From JAEMQF01 sp963850525 (lineage in GTDB: Bacteria > Pseudomonadota > Gammaproteobacteria > Burkholderiales > Burkholderiaceae_C), in assembly GCA_963850525.1 (NCBI GenBank), contig CAWKLQ010000004.1, positions 62,001-126,000 on the forward strand: DNA of 64,000 bases, written 5' to 3'. Positions 36,303 to 43,615 of the stretch are shown here, piece after piece; position 1 is the stretch's first letter, and each line of letters begins with the position of its first letter. The position numbers and the translations under genes were made by a program. Below the pieces are notes generated by a model. That model saw nothing but the letters and a program-made list of their open reading frames with translations. It searched no databases and had not been told where the DNA came from.

Positions 36303-37046
36303 ATGAGCACAACACACGACCTCGTGGCCGCTTTGAAGGCCGAACTCAAAGCCGCAGGAATCACTTATGCCGAACTCGCGGTGCAACTGGGCCTGGCGGA
36401 GTCGAGCATCAAGCGCGTCTTCGCGAAAGCCGACATGCCGCTGTCGCGAATCGACGACGTGCTCCGCGTCTTGAAGATGGACTTCGCCGAACTTGCGCGC
36501 AAAGTCGCCGACGCACAGCCGCTGCGCCGCGAGTTGACGCCCGAGCAGGAAAAGGCCGTCGTCGGCGACCGCAAGCTGCTGCTCCTGGCGATCTGTTGCC
36601 TGAGTCAATGGACGTTCGAGCAAATGACGTCGACCTACACCTTCACCGACGCCGAATGCGTGAAGCTGCTCGTTCAGCTCGACCGCATCGGCATCATCGA
36701 ACTGCGCCCGCTGAACCGCTACCGCCTCAAAGTCGCGAAAGGCTTTCGCTGGCGCGCGAACGGCCCGGTGATGGAGTACTTTCGCAAACACGTCGTCGCC
36801 GACTACTACAGCGGCGGCTTCGACGGCGAAGGCGAGATGCTGATGCTCGTGCACGGCCAGATCGGCAAAGGCCTGGCGGCGACGTTTGCGGAGCGCCTGC
36901 AGCGCATCGGCCAGGACTTCGCGCAAGCGCACTTGGCCGACCAGCGCCTGGACGCCGAGCACAAACGCCCGTACACGCTCGTCGTCGCGATGCGCTCCTG
37001 GCTATTCGCCGCGTTTCGCGATTTGAAGCGCGCGCCCGGGCGCTGA
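36303..37046 (+). CDS. XRE-type helix-turn-helix regulator with unknown C-terminal domain
   Basis: 247 residues. The N-terminal HTH (ALKAELKAAGITYAELAVQL, then GLAESSIKRVFAKADMPLSR) is followed by a long domain that I do not recognise. That domain has hydrophobic LLLLAICCLSQWTFEQMTST, a winged-helix-like DAECVKLLVQLDRIGIIELR with PLNRYRLKV, and the ending RPYTLVVAMRSWLFAAFRDL. The start is set by GGAGG 8 bases before the ATG at 36303. It diverges from the isomerase gene, which it might control. No partner gene follows; a 582-base repeat region does. Confidence 0.72.
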   Translation: MSTTHDLVAALKAELKAAGITYAELAVQLGLAESSIKRVFAKADMPLSRIDDVLRVLKMDFAELARKVADAQPLRRELTPEQEKAVVGDRKLLLLAICCLSQWTFEQMTSTYTFTDAECVKLLVQLDRIGIIELRPLNRYRLKVAKGFRWRANGPVMEYFRKHVVADYYSGGFDGEGEMLMLVHGQIGKGLAATFAERLQRIGQDFAQAHLADQRLDAEHKRPYTLVVAMRSWLFAAFRDLKRAPGR

Positions 37047-37133
37047 CGATGCGGCCACCGAGTGGTGCGCCTTCGTGCGCCTCATACAAATTTGCACTTG
37101 ACTGCATAGGAAAGACGGTCTGCTTTCGGCCCG

Positions 37134-37247
37134 TTGCTGCCGTTCGGCGCGAGCTTCCTGCGAGGGTTGCGACGCCAGGGCGGCGGCGGCGCCCCCGTGC
37201 TCCGGCCCACGCTCGCGGGGCACCGTCCAGAGGCTCAAAGCGAAGCC
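37134..37247 (+). repeat. Dispersed repeat, copy A
   Basis: About 114 bases that match 57586-57696 with few differences (mainly one extra CGG and scattered substitutions). The shared core holds TTGCGACGCCAGGGCGGCGG, then CCCCCGTGCTCCGGCCCACG, then CTCGCGGGGCACCGT, and ends AAAGCGAAGCC. GTGCTCC and GGGGCAC inside it can pair as a 7-bp stem. It is intergenic and apparently non-coding. Confidence 0.85.
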
Positions 37248-37307
37248 GCCTCAACACGGGATTTGCCCTGCATCGGCTGGCAGACACCGCGAATGGGTCC
37301 TGCGCCC
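37196..37307 (+). repeat. Left arm of a large imperfect inverted repeat
   Basis: Pairs with the reverse complement of 37398-37509. Shared blocks in order are CTCCGGCCC(C)ACGCTCGCGG, GGCACCGT, AAGCG, TCAACAC, GACACCGCGAATGGG and CCTGCGCCC, with diverged sequence between. It overlaps the 3' part of dispersed repeat copy A and continues beyond it. Confidence 0.8.
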
Positions 37308-37397
37308 GGCGGCACCACCGTCACCCTGCTGCACACGCCGCTGGCCTTCCACGCCTTCGCATGCCACCTGAGTGCCGGGGTAGGTGGCTTGGGGTAT

Positions 37398-37509
37398 GGG
37401 CGCAGGCCCCCATTCGCGGTGTCCTCAACCTGGACAAGAGAACACGGTGTTGATGGCGCCACGCTTGCAGGCAGATCACGGTGCCCCGCGAGCGTGGGGC
37501 CGGAGAACG
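37398..37509 (-). repeat. Right arm of the large imperfect inverted repeat
   Basis: Reverse-complement partner of 37196-37307, 90 bases away. It reads GGGCGCAGG, CCCATTCGCGGTGTC, GTGTTGA, CGCTT, then ACGGTGCCCCGCGAGCGTGG and GGCCGGAG on the plus strand. A transcript through both arms could fold into a hairpin of over 300 bases. Confidence 0.8.
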
Positions 37510-37628
37510 TAGCCCGGGCCACCTGCCCTTTCTCGACCTCCGCACGCACGACGGCGCGAACGTCAGCAAAGGGCCGAAAACGAGCGCTCCCAACCCGTCT
37601 GTCTTATGCGATCGAAAGCCAATTCATA

Positions 37629-38471
37629 TCAGGCGGCGCGGTGCTCGAGCAGGTGGTGCGCCTGCGGATATTGCCCAAGCGCTTGGGTAAGAAACGGCAG
37701 GATCGCCTGCAGCTCAGCGCGCAAGGTGTGCGGCGGGTTGATGACGACGACGCCACTGCCGTTCAGGCCGAAGCCGGGTTCGTTCGACTGTTGCACCGTC
37801 AGGCTCGCGTGCAGCCAGCCCTTGGGCGCGAGCGCGATCAGGCGCTTGGGCAACTGCGCCGCCTCGAGTTTGCTGACCTGCGGATACCAGACGATGTAGA
37901 CGCCTTCGGCGAAGCGCGCTATCGCCTCGCGCAGCGATGCGACCACCCGACCGTAGTCACCGCGGCCCTCGTAACTCGGGTCCATCAAGATCACGCCACG
38001 CCGGCTGGTGGGGGGCACTTGGCCTTTCAGGCTGTCGAAGCCGTCCCGGTCGACCACCTCAGCGTCCTTCGCCTGGGCGAGGTAGGCGGCGAGGATTCGA
38101 TGTTCGGTCGGGTGGATCTCGAACAGACGGTGCTGGTCGCCCGGGCGCAGCAGAAGCCGTGCGATCGCCGGCGAACCGGGGTACTGTTCGATCTTGCCGC
38201 CGCCGTTGAATTGCTTGACCAGGTCGACGTAGTCGGCCACGGCGGGGGGCAGGTCGTCGCGTTCGATGAGGCGGGCGATCCCGTGCTCGAACTCGCGCTT
38301 CTTGCGCGCATGGTCGCCGAGCAGTGAATAGCCTCCCGCCCCGGCGTGCGTGTCGATGAGCCGATAAGCCTTGGGCTTGGCGTTCATGTAGCGCAGCACC
38401 AGTGTGAGCACGATGTGCTTCAGCACATCGGCATGGTTGCCGGCGTGAAAGGCATGGCGATAGGCCAACAT
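37629..38471 (-). CDS. rlmJ: 23S rRNA (adenine-2030-N6)-methyltransferase RlmJ
   Basis: 280 residues. It begins with the near-invariant MLAYRHAFHAGNHADVLKH. The SAM-binding motif is LIDTHAGAGGYSLL, and the catalytic N6-adenine motif is DPSYE in VILMDPSYEGRGDY (DPPYE in E. coli; Pro to Ser here). IVWYPQVSKLEA and VVINPPHTL are further family blocks. E. coli RlmJ methylates A2030 of 23S rRNA. It ends at the repeat-rich gap. Confidence 0.95.
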   Translation of the reverse strand: MLAYRHAFHAGNHADVLKHIVLTLVLRYMNAKPKAYRLIDTHAGAGGYSLLGDHARKKREFEHGIARLIERDDLPPAVADYVDLVKQFNGGGKIEQYPGSPAIARLLLRPGDQHRLFEIHPTEHRILAAYLAQAKDAEVVDRDGFDSLKGQVPPTSRRGVILMDPSYEGRGDYGRVVASLREAIARFAEGVYIVWYPQVSKLEAAQLPKRLIALAPKGWLHASLTVQQSNEPGFGLNGSGVVVINPPHTLRAELQAILPFLTQALGQYPQAHHLLEHRAA

Positions 38472-38573
38472 GTGCGGGGGTGGAGCGGCGCGGCGGTGCC
38501 CAGGGGGCGGCGCACAAATGTAGCCTGCACCGCGGGCGCCCGGAGTCTGGGCAGCGGCCGGCGGCGAAGGCGC

Positions 38574-39440
38574 CTACCCTGGCATTCGATAGCCGCTGCT
38601 CGCGGCAACCACGCCGCGCCCCTTCGCGCCGGTGAGCCAGGCGCTGAACAACTTGGCCGCAGCGTGTTTCGAGCGAAAGCTGCGCATCACGTGGACTGCC
38701 ACGCGCAACATCGGGTCGCCCTGCAGCAGTACCGCCAGCGGCGGCCCGCCGTGCGCGGCCCAGGCGCCGCGCTCGACCAGTGCATACGCGCCCTGCTGGC
38801 GCGCCGCCGCGATCAAGCCCGGCGCAGCGCCGGCGCGTCGGTACCAGGGCGCTGCGGGCGCGATTTTCGCGGCGCGCCACATGGCTTCTTCGAGCGCATG
38901 CGTGCCCGAACCGTCCTGGGCGGAAAGAAACTGGATCGCCGGATCCGCCGCTGCTGCCTCGACCAGGCGCTGCAATCCTTGCACGGTGCTGGCGCCTCCG
39001 ATCAAGCCCGCGGGGTCGCGTGGCTTGGCAGGCTTGGTGGGCCGAGCCGGTTTGGACACTTTGGCCGGGGTAGGCGCTTTGAGCAGTGGCCCGACGATGA
39101 CAAATTCGCTCATCGCCAGCATGGTCCGCTCATGGGCGAAGCCGAGCGCTTCGAGGCGCGCTTCGGCGAGTGGCGAATTGCACAGTGCCGCGTCGACTTC
39201 GCCTTGTTCCAAGGCCTGCAGCACGATCGCCGCCGGCGCGGGCACCAGTTTCACGGCGATGCCGGTGTCGCGCCCAAAACCACGCTGCAGCGCAGCTGCG
39301 AGCCCCGATACGTGCAGGGCCCAGTCGACACCCAAGCGCATCGGATCGGCCAGCGAGCGGCGCTGCTGCGCGTGCCCGATCACAGGCCCGGCGCCCAGGG
39401 CTGCAAGCAACAACGCGCGGCGATTCAAAGAGGCGGGCAT
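38574..39440 (-). CDS. TupA-like (tungstate-type) periplasmic binding protein with internal Pro/Lys linker
   Basis: 288 residues from the ATG at 39440; a start at 39452 would add four. The N-terminus ASLNRRALLLAALGAGPVIG, with twin arginines, resembles a Tat or Sec signal. The core has VDWALHVSGLAAALQRGF, FVIVGP, and QDGSGTHALEEAMWRAAKIA, as in tungstate-binding TupA proteins. Where relatives run directly from VGP to DPAG, this protein has about 22 extra residues, KAPTPAKVSKPARPTKPAK. No permease or ATPase gene is adjacent, so it is an orphan here. Ligand assignment is tentative. Confidence 0.72.
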   Translation of the reverse strand: MPASLNRRALLLAALGAGPVIGHAQQRRSLADPMRLGVDWALHVSGLAAALQRGFGRDTGIAVKLVPAPAAIVLQALEQGEVDAALCNSPLAEARLEALGFAHERTMLAMSEFVIVGPLLKAPTPAKVSKPARPTKPAKPRDPAGLIGGASTVQGLQRLVEAAAADPAIQFLSAQDGSGTHALEEAMWRAAKIAPAAPWYRRAGAAPGLIAAARQQGAYALVERGAWAAHGGPPLAVLLQGDPMLRVAVHVMRSFRSKHAAAKLFSAWLTGAKGRGVVAASSGYRMPG

Positions 39441-39628
39441 GGCGCGGGCCATCGTATCGATCCCGCGCGGGCCAGGCAATGCAAGGCATCGTCAAGCGCT
39501 GCCCAAGCGCCACGCCGACGCATGACTTTGTTCCGCATTTGCCCACGCTGCCCCCCGCGAAGGGGTGAATGGCGCAGAATTACACTCCCTCGAAAATTCA
39601 GGTTGACCCGATCAATACTGGAAACCCG

Positions 39629-41494
39629 ATGAATTCACCCGTGATTGAAGGCTTGCGCTCGAACGCCCCCGCTGACGTGCGCCATGCGCAACTGATCGAT
39701 TGGGTCGGCAAGATGGCAGCGCTGACGCAAGCGCGCGACGTCGTCTGGTGCGACGGCAGCGACGCCGAATACGACCGGCTTTGCGCGCAGCTCGTCGCCG
39801 CGGGAACCTTCACGCGCCTGAACCCCGAGTTGCGCCCCAACAGCTATCTGGCGCGCAGCAGCGCCGCCGACGTGGCGCGCGTCGAAGACCGGACCTTCAT
39901 CTGCAGTGCACGCAAGGAAGACGCCGGCCCCACCAACAACTGGATGGCGCCGGCGCAAATGCGCGAGCTGCTTGAAACCGGCGAGCAGGCGCTCTTCAAA
40001 GGCAGCATGCGCGGCCGCACCATGTATGTCGTGCCGTTCAGCATGGGGCCGCTCGGCTCGCCGATCGCGCACATCGGCGTCGAGCTCTCCGACAGCGCCT
40101 ACGTCGCGGTGAACATGAAGATCATGACGCGCATGGGGCGCGCCGTGCTGGATTTGCTCGGCACCGACGGCCACTTCGTGCCCTGTGTGCATACCGTCGG
40201 CGCGCCGCTGACTCCCGGCCAGCGCGACGCGCCCTGGCCGTGCAACGACACGAAGTACATCGTGCACTACCCCGAGACCCAGGAAATCTGGAGCTACGGC
40301 AGCGGCTACGGCGGCAATGCCTTGCTCGGGAAAAAGTGCTTTGCGCTGCGCATCGCCAGCACGATGGGGCGTGAGCAGGGGTGGCTCGCCGAACACATGC
40401 TGATCCTGGGCGTGACCTCGCCCGAAGGCAAAAAACACCATATCGCCGCGGCCTTCCCGAGCGCCTGCGGCAAGACCAACTTCGCCATGCTGATCCCGCC
40501 CGCGGGCCTGCAAGGCTGGAAAGTCACCACGGTGGGCGACGACATCGCCTGGATCAAGCCGGGCAAGAACGGGCGCCTTTATGCCATCAACCCGGAAGCG
40601 GGTTACTTTGGTGTTGCGCCGGGGACCAACGAGCACACCAATCCGAACTGCATGGCGAGCTTGAAGCGCGACGTGATTTTCACCAACGTCGCGCTCACCG
40701 ACGAAGGCGACGTCTGGTGGGAAGGCATGACCGACGCGGCTCCGGCGCACTTGATCGACTGGCAGGGAAAGGACTGGACTCCCGAAACCGCCAAGCGCAG
40801 TGGCGCCAAGGCGGCGCACCCGAATTCGCGCTTCACGGTGGCCGCAATCAACAACCCGGCGCTCGACGCGCAGTGGGACGATCCGGCAGGCGTGACGATC
40901 GACGCCTTCGTCTTCGGCGGCCGACGCTCGACGACGGTGCCGCTGGTCACCGAAGCGCGCAACTGGCTCGAGGGCGTCTACATGGCCGCGACGATGGGAT
41001 CGGAGACCACCGCTGCGGCCAGCGGCGCGCAAGGCGTGGTGCGGCGCGACCCGTTCGCGATGCTGCCCTTCATCGGCTACAACATGAGCGACTACTTCCA
41101 GCACTGGCTGGACCTCGGCGCGACGCTGCAGTCCCAGGGCGCGACGCTGCCGCAGATCTACTGCGTCAACTGGTTCCGCAAGGGAGCCGACGGCAAATTC
41201 GTCTGGCCCGGTTATGGCGAAAACATGCGCGTCTTGCAGTGGATCGTCGAGCGTGTGCAGGGGCGCGCGAGCGGCGAAGACCACCTGATGGGCTTGAGCC
41301 CGCGCTACGCCGACCTGAACTGGACGGGGCTCGACTTCAGCCGCGCCCAGTACGACCAGGTGACGCACGTCGACGCCGCGGCGTGGAAGCAGGAAGTGGC
41401 GCTGCACGGCGAGCTGTTCTCGCAACTCGCGTATCACCTGCCGGCGTCGCTCGTCGCGACCAAGGCCGCGATCGAAAAGCGCCTCGGCGCTTAA
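39629..41494 (+). CDS. pckG: Phosphoenolpyruvate carboxykinase (GTP)
   Basis: Converts oxaloacetate and GTP to phosphoenolpyruvate, GDP and CO2 in gluconeogenesis. 621 residues, matching the roughly 600-residue GTP class rather than the ATP class. The kinase P-loop with its hyper-reactive cysteine is PSACGKTNFAM (C280). The substrate-site segments KEDAGPTNNW and GSMRGRTMYVVPFSMGPLGS (about 95-125) and NWFRKGADGKFVWPGYGENM in the C-terminal part are also present. The ATG at 39629 is chosen because a weak GGA site precedes it and it begins the conserved N-terminus. Confidence 0.97.
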   Translation: MNSPVIEGLRSNAPADVRHAQLIDWVGKMAALTQARDVVWCDGSDAEYDRLCAQLVAAGTFTRLNPELRPNSYLARSSAADVARVEDRTFICSARKEDAGPTNNWMAPAQMRELLETGEQALFKGSMRGRTMYVVPFSMGPLGSPIAHIGVELSDSAYVAVNMKIMTRMGRAVLDLLGTDGHFVPCVHTVGAPLTPGQRDAPWPCNDTKYIVHYPETQEIWSYGSGYGGNALLGKKCFALRIASTMGREQGWLAEHMLILGVTSPEGKKHHIAAAFPSACGKTNFAMLIPPAGLQGWKVTTVGDDIAWIKPGKNGRLYAINPEAGYFGVAPGTNEHTNPNCMASLKRDVIFTNVALTDEGDVWWEGMTDAAPAHLIDWQGKDWTPETAKRSGAKAAHPNSRFTVAAINNPALDAQWDDPAGVTIDAFVFGGRRSTTVPLVTEARNWLEGVYMAATMGSETTAAASGAQGVVRRDPFAMLPFIGYNMSDYFQHWLDLGATLQSQGATLPQIYCVNWFRKGADGKFVWPGYGENMRVLQWIVERVQGRASGEDHLMGLSPRYADLNWTGLDFSRAQYDQVTHVDAAAWKQEVALHGELFSQLAYHLPASLVATKAAIEKRLGA

Positions 41495-41537
41495 AAGGCT
41501 GCCTGCGCCGCGCGACACCTGAAGATCGAAGCGGCCC

Positions 41538-42773
41538 GTGGCACTCACCATCGACTTGTTGATCCGCAACGTGCGCGTCGTGACGTGTGTCGACGACGCA
41601 TGCGCCATCTCGCCGCCGGCGTTCGTCACGGTGTCCAAGGGCTTCATCGTCGGCATGGGGCCGATCGGCACGCTCGACCCGAGCATCCGCGTGCATGACG
41701 AGCTCGACGGCGAAGGCGCGCTGCTCACCCCGGGCTTGATCGACTGCCACACGCACCTGGTGTACGCGGGCGATCGATCGCAGGAATTCGAGATGCGCCA
41801 GCGCGGCGTGAGCTACGAGGAAATCGCGCGCGCCGGCGGCGGCATTCTGTCCACCGTCGACCATACGCGCGAAGCCAATCCGGTGGACTTGCTCAAACAA
41901 TCGGCACGCCGGGTCGACGCGATGATCGACCACGGCGTGACGACGGTCGAGATCAAGAGCGGCTACGGGCTGTCGATGAAAGCCGAGTTGAAAACGCTGC
42001 GCGTCGCGCGCCAGCTCGGCACGGTGCACCCGATCAACGTGCGCACGACGCTGCTCGCGGCGCATGCGGTACCGCCCGAATTTTCCGGGCGCGCCGACGA
42101 CTACATCAGCCACATCGTCGAGCACATCCTGCCCGAAGCGGCGCGCCTGAACCTGGCCGACGCGGTCGACGTGTTCTGCGAAAACATCGGCTTCACACCG
42201 GCGCAGACGCGGCGCATCTTCGAAGCCGCGCGCTTCTTCGATCTGCCCGTGAAGCTGCACGCCGACCAGCTCACGAACCAGGGCGGCGCGGCGCTTGCCG
42301 CTGAATTCAAGGCACTCTCTGCGGACCACCTCGAGCACACCGACGAAGCCGGCGTGATGGCGATGGCGCAATCCGGCACGGTGGCGGTGATGTTGCCGGG
42401 CGCCTTCTACTTCCTGCGCGACACGCATGTGCCGCCGGTGGCGCTGCTGCGCCGTCACGGCGTGCCGATGGCCATCGCCACCGACTGCAACCCGGGAACC
42501 AGCCCGACGACGCACCTGCCGCTGATGATGAACATGGCGTGCGTGTTGTTCCGCATGACGACGAACGAAGCCTTGCTCGGCGTGACGCGCCATGCCGCGC
42601 AGGCGCTGGGGCTGGCCGAGACCCGCGGCACGATCCAGGTCGGCAAACACGCCGATTTGTGCCTGTGGGACGTCGACCACACCGCCGAGCTGTCGCACGC
42701 CATCGGCGCGAGCCCGCTCCGCGTTCGCCTGCGCCGCGGGATTGCGCACGAGCGCCGTGAAGCGCAGCTGTAG
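41538..42773 (+). CDS. hutI: Imidazolonepropionase
   Basis: Hydrolyses imidazolone-propionate to N-formimino-glutamate in histidine breakdown. 411 residues of the amidohydrolase superfamily. The metal-binding HTH is in GLIDCHTHLVYAGDR, followed by EFEMRQRGVSYEEIARAGGG, IKSGYGLSMKAELKTLRVAR, and the metal-ligand D in AIATDCNPGTSPTTHLPLMM. The start is GTG at 41538. No other hut gene is in the window, so it is separated from its pathway or part of an operon elsewhere. Confidence 0.94.
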   Translation: MALTIDLLIRNVRVVTCVDDACAISPPAFVTVSKGFIVGMGPIGTLDPSIRVHDELDGEGALLTPGLIDCHTHLVYAGDRSQEFEMRQRGVSYEEIARAGGGILSTVDHTREANPVDLLKQSARRVDAMIDHGVTTVEIKSGYGLSMKAELKTLRVARQLGTVHPINVRTTLLAAHAVPPEFSGRADDYISHIVEHILPEAARLNLADAVDVFCENIGFTPAQTRRIFEAARFFDLPVKLHADQLTNQGGAALAAEFKALSADHLEHTDEAGVMAMAQSGTVAVMLPGAFYFLRDTHVPPVALLRRHGVPMAIATDCNPGTSPTTHLPLMMNMACVLFRMTTNEALLGVTRHAAQALGLAETRGTIQVGKHADLCLWDVDHTAELSHAIGASPLRVRLRRGIAHERREAQL

Positions 42774-42805
42774 CCGGCGGCCGCGCTGAAGCGGCGGCTG
42801 GGGCG

Positions 42806-43573
42806 ATGCGCCTGCAACTCCTGTCCGACCTGCATCTGGAGTCGGAAGAATTCGAACCCGAGCCTGCTGCGGGCGCGGAATTGCTCGTGCTCGGCGGCGA
42901 CATCGACAGCTCCTGGTCGGGCTTCGAGCGCTTCCGCGGCTGGCCCGTGCCGGTGCTGCTGGTCGCGGGGAATCATGAGTTCGACTCGCGTGAACTGAAT
43001 CACGCCTGGCCGGCGCTGGCCGAACATTGCGCGCGCCTGGGCATCCGCCTGCTCGAGCGCGAGAGCCTGGTGCTGGACGATGCGCTGGGCCGGCGCATCC
43101 GCTTCGTCGCGACGATTCGCTGGGCCGACTTCGACGTCTTCGGCGTCGCGCGGCGCGACAAGGCGATGCGCGCGGCGACATATTTCCAGCGCGTGATGCG
43201 CGCCACCCACCACGGCGCGCCTTTCGACGCCGCGGCGGTGCGCGCCGAAGCTCTGGCGTGCCGGGGTTGGTTGCACGCCGAACTGATGCGCACCGTGCCC
43301 TGCGATGCGACCGTCGTGCTCACCCACTTCGCGCCGAGTCTGCGCAGCGGCGACCCGCGCTACGGCATGCAGCCCACGACGGCGAGTTTTTGCAATGCCG
43401 ACGACGACTTGCTGCCGCTCGCCGACCTGTGGCTGCACGGCCACGTGCATTGCCGCCACGACTATGTGCACGCCCACGCGCAGGGCCAGACACGAATCGT
43501 GTGCAACTCACGCGGTCTGGCGTCGCGCGGTGAAGCCCTGACGCACGACCCGGCGCTGCTCATCGAAGTCTGA
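42806..43573 (+). CDS. Calcineurin-like metallophosphoesterase
   Basis: 255 residues with the complete metallophosphoesterase set: SDLHLE (DxH), LGGDID (GD), VAGNHEF (GNHE), VLTHFAP (H) and WLHGHVH (GHxH). It lacks a signal peptide, so it is cytoplasmic. The substrate (phosphodiester or phosphoester) cannot be assigned. It starts 33 bases after hutI on the same strand and ends at a strong hairpin shared with the convergent phoD-like gene. Confidence 0.85.
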   Translation: MRLQLLSDLHLESEEFEPEPAAGAELLVLGGDIDSSWSGFERFRGWPVPVLLVAGNHEFDSRELNHAWPALAEHCARLGIRLLERESLVLDDALGRRIRFVATIRWADFDVFGVARRDKAMRAATYFQRVMRATHHGAPFDAAAVRAEALACRGWLHAELMRTVPCDATVVLTHFAPSLRSGDPRYGMQPTTASFCNADDDLLPLADLWLHGHVHCRHDYVHAHAQGQTRIVCNSRGLASRGEALTHDPALLIEV

Positions 43574-43580
43574 AAAGGGA

Positions 43581-43613
43581 GCGTGCGTGGGCGTCGCATG
43601 CGCCCACGCACGC
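43581..43613. terminator. Bidirectional terminator hairpin
   Basis: GCGTGCGTGGGCG (43581-43593) and CGCCCACGCACGC (43601-43613) form a perfect 13-bp stem with a 7-base loop. On the minus strand it is followed by CTCCCTTTT, giving a Rho-independent terminator for the phoD-like gene, whose stop lies 3 bases before the stem. For the rightward phosphoesterase gene it also lies just past the stop. Confidence 0.85.
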
Positions 43614-43615
43614 CG

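Larger units (their letters stand above)
37047..37628. other. 582-base intergenic region filled with repeats
   Basis: Lies between convergent HTH and rlmJ genes. Open frames exist on both strands but show no family motif, and their sequence is explained by repeats. The region contains one copy of a dispersed repeat (37134-37247, also at 57586-57696) and a large imperfect inverted repeat (37196-37307 against 37398-37509). Its middle has CCACCT and AGGTGG arms near 37364-37387. I see no gene in it. Confidence 0.7.

Noticed and set aside
37134..37628. Protein-coding reading of the repeat region
   Set aside because: Repeated peptide strings such as PTLAGHR appear in different frames and strands because the DNA is repeated, not because a protein is conserved.
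39635..41752. A 705-codon leftward frame antisense to PEP carboxykinase
   Set aside because: No recognisable domain; the sense strand encodes an unmistakable enzyme.
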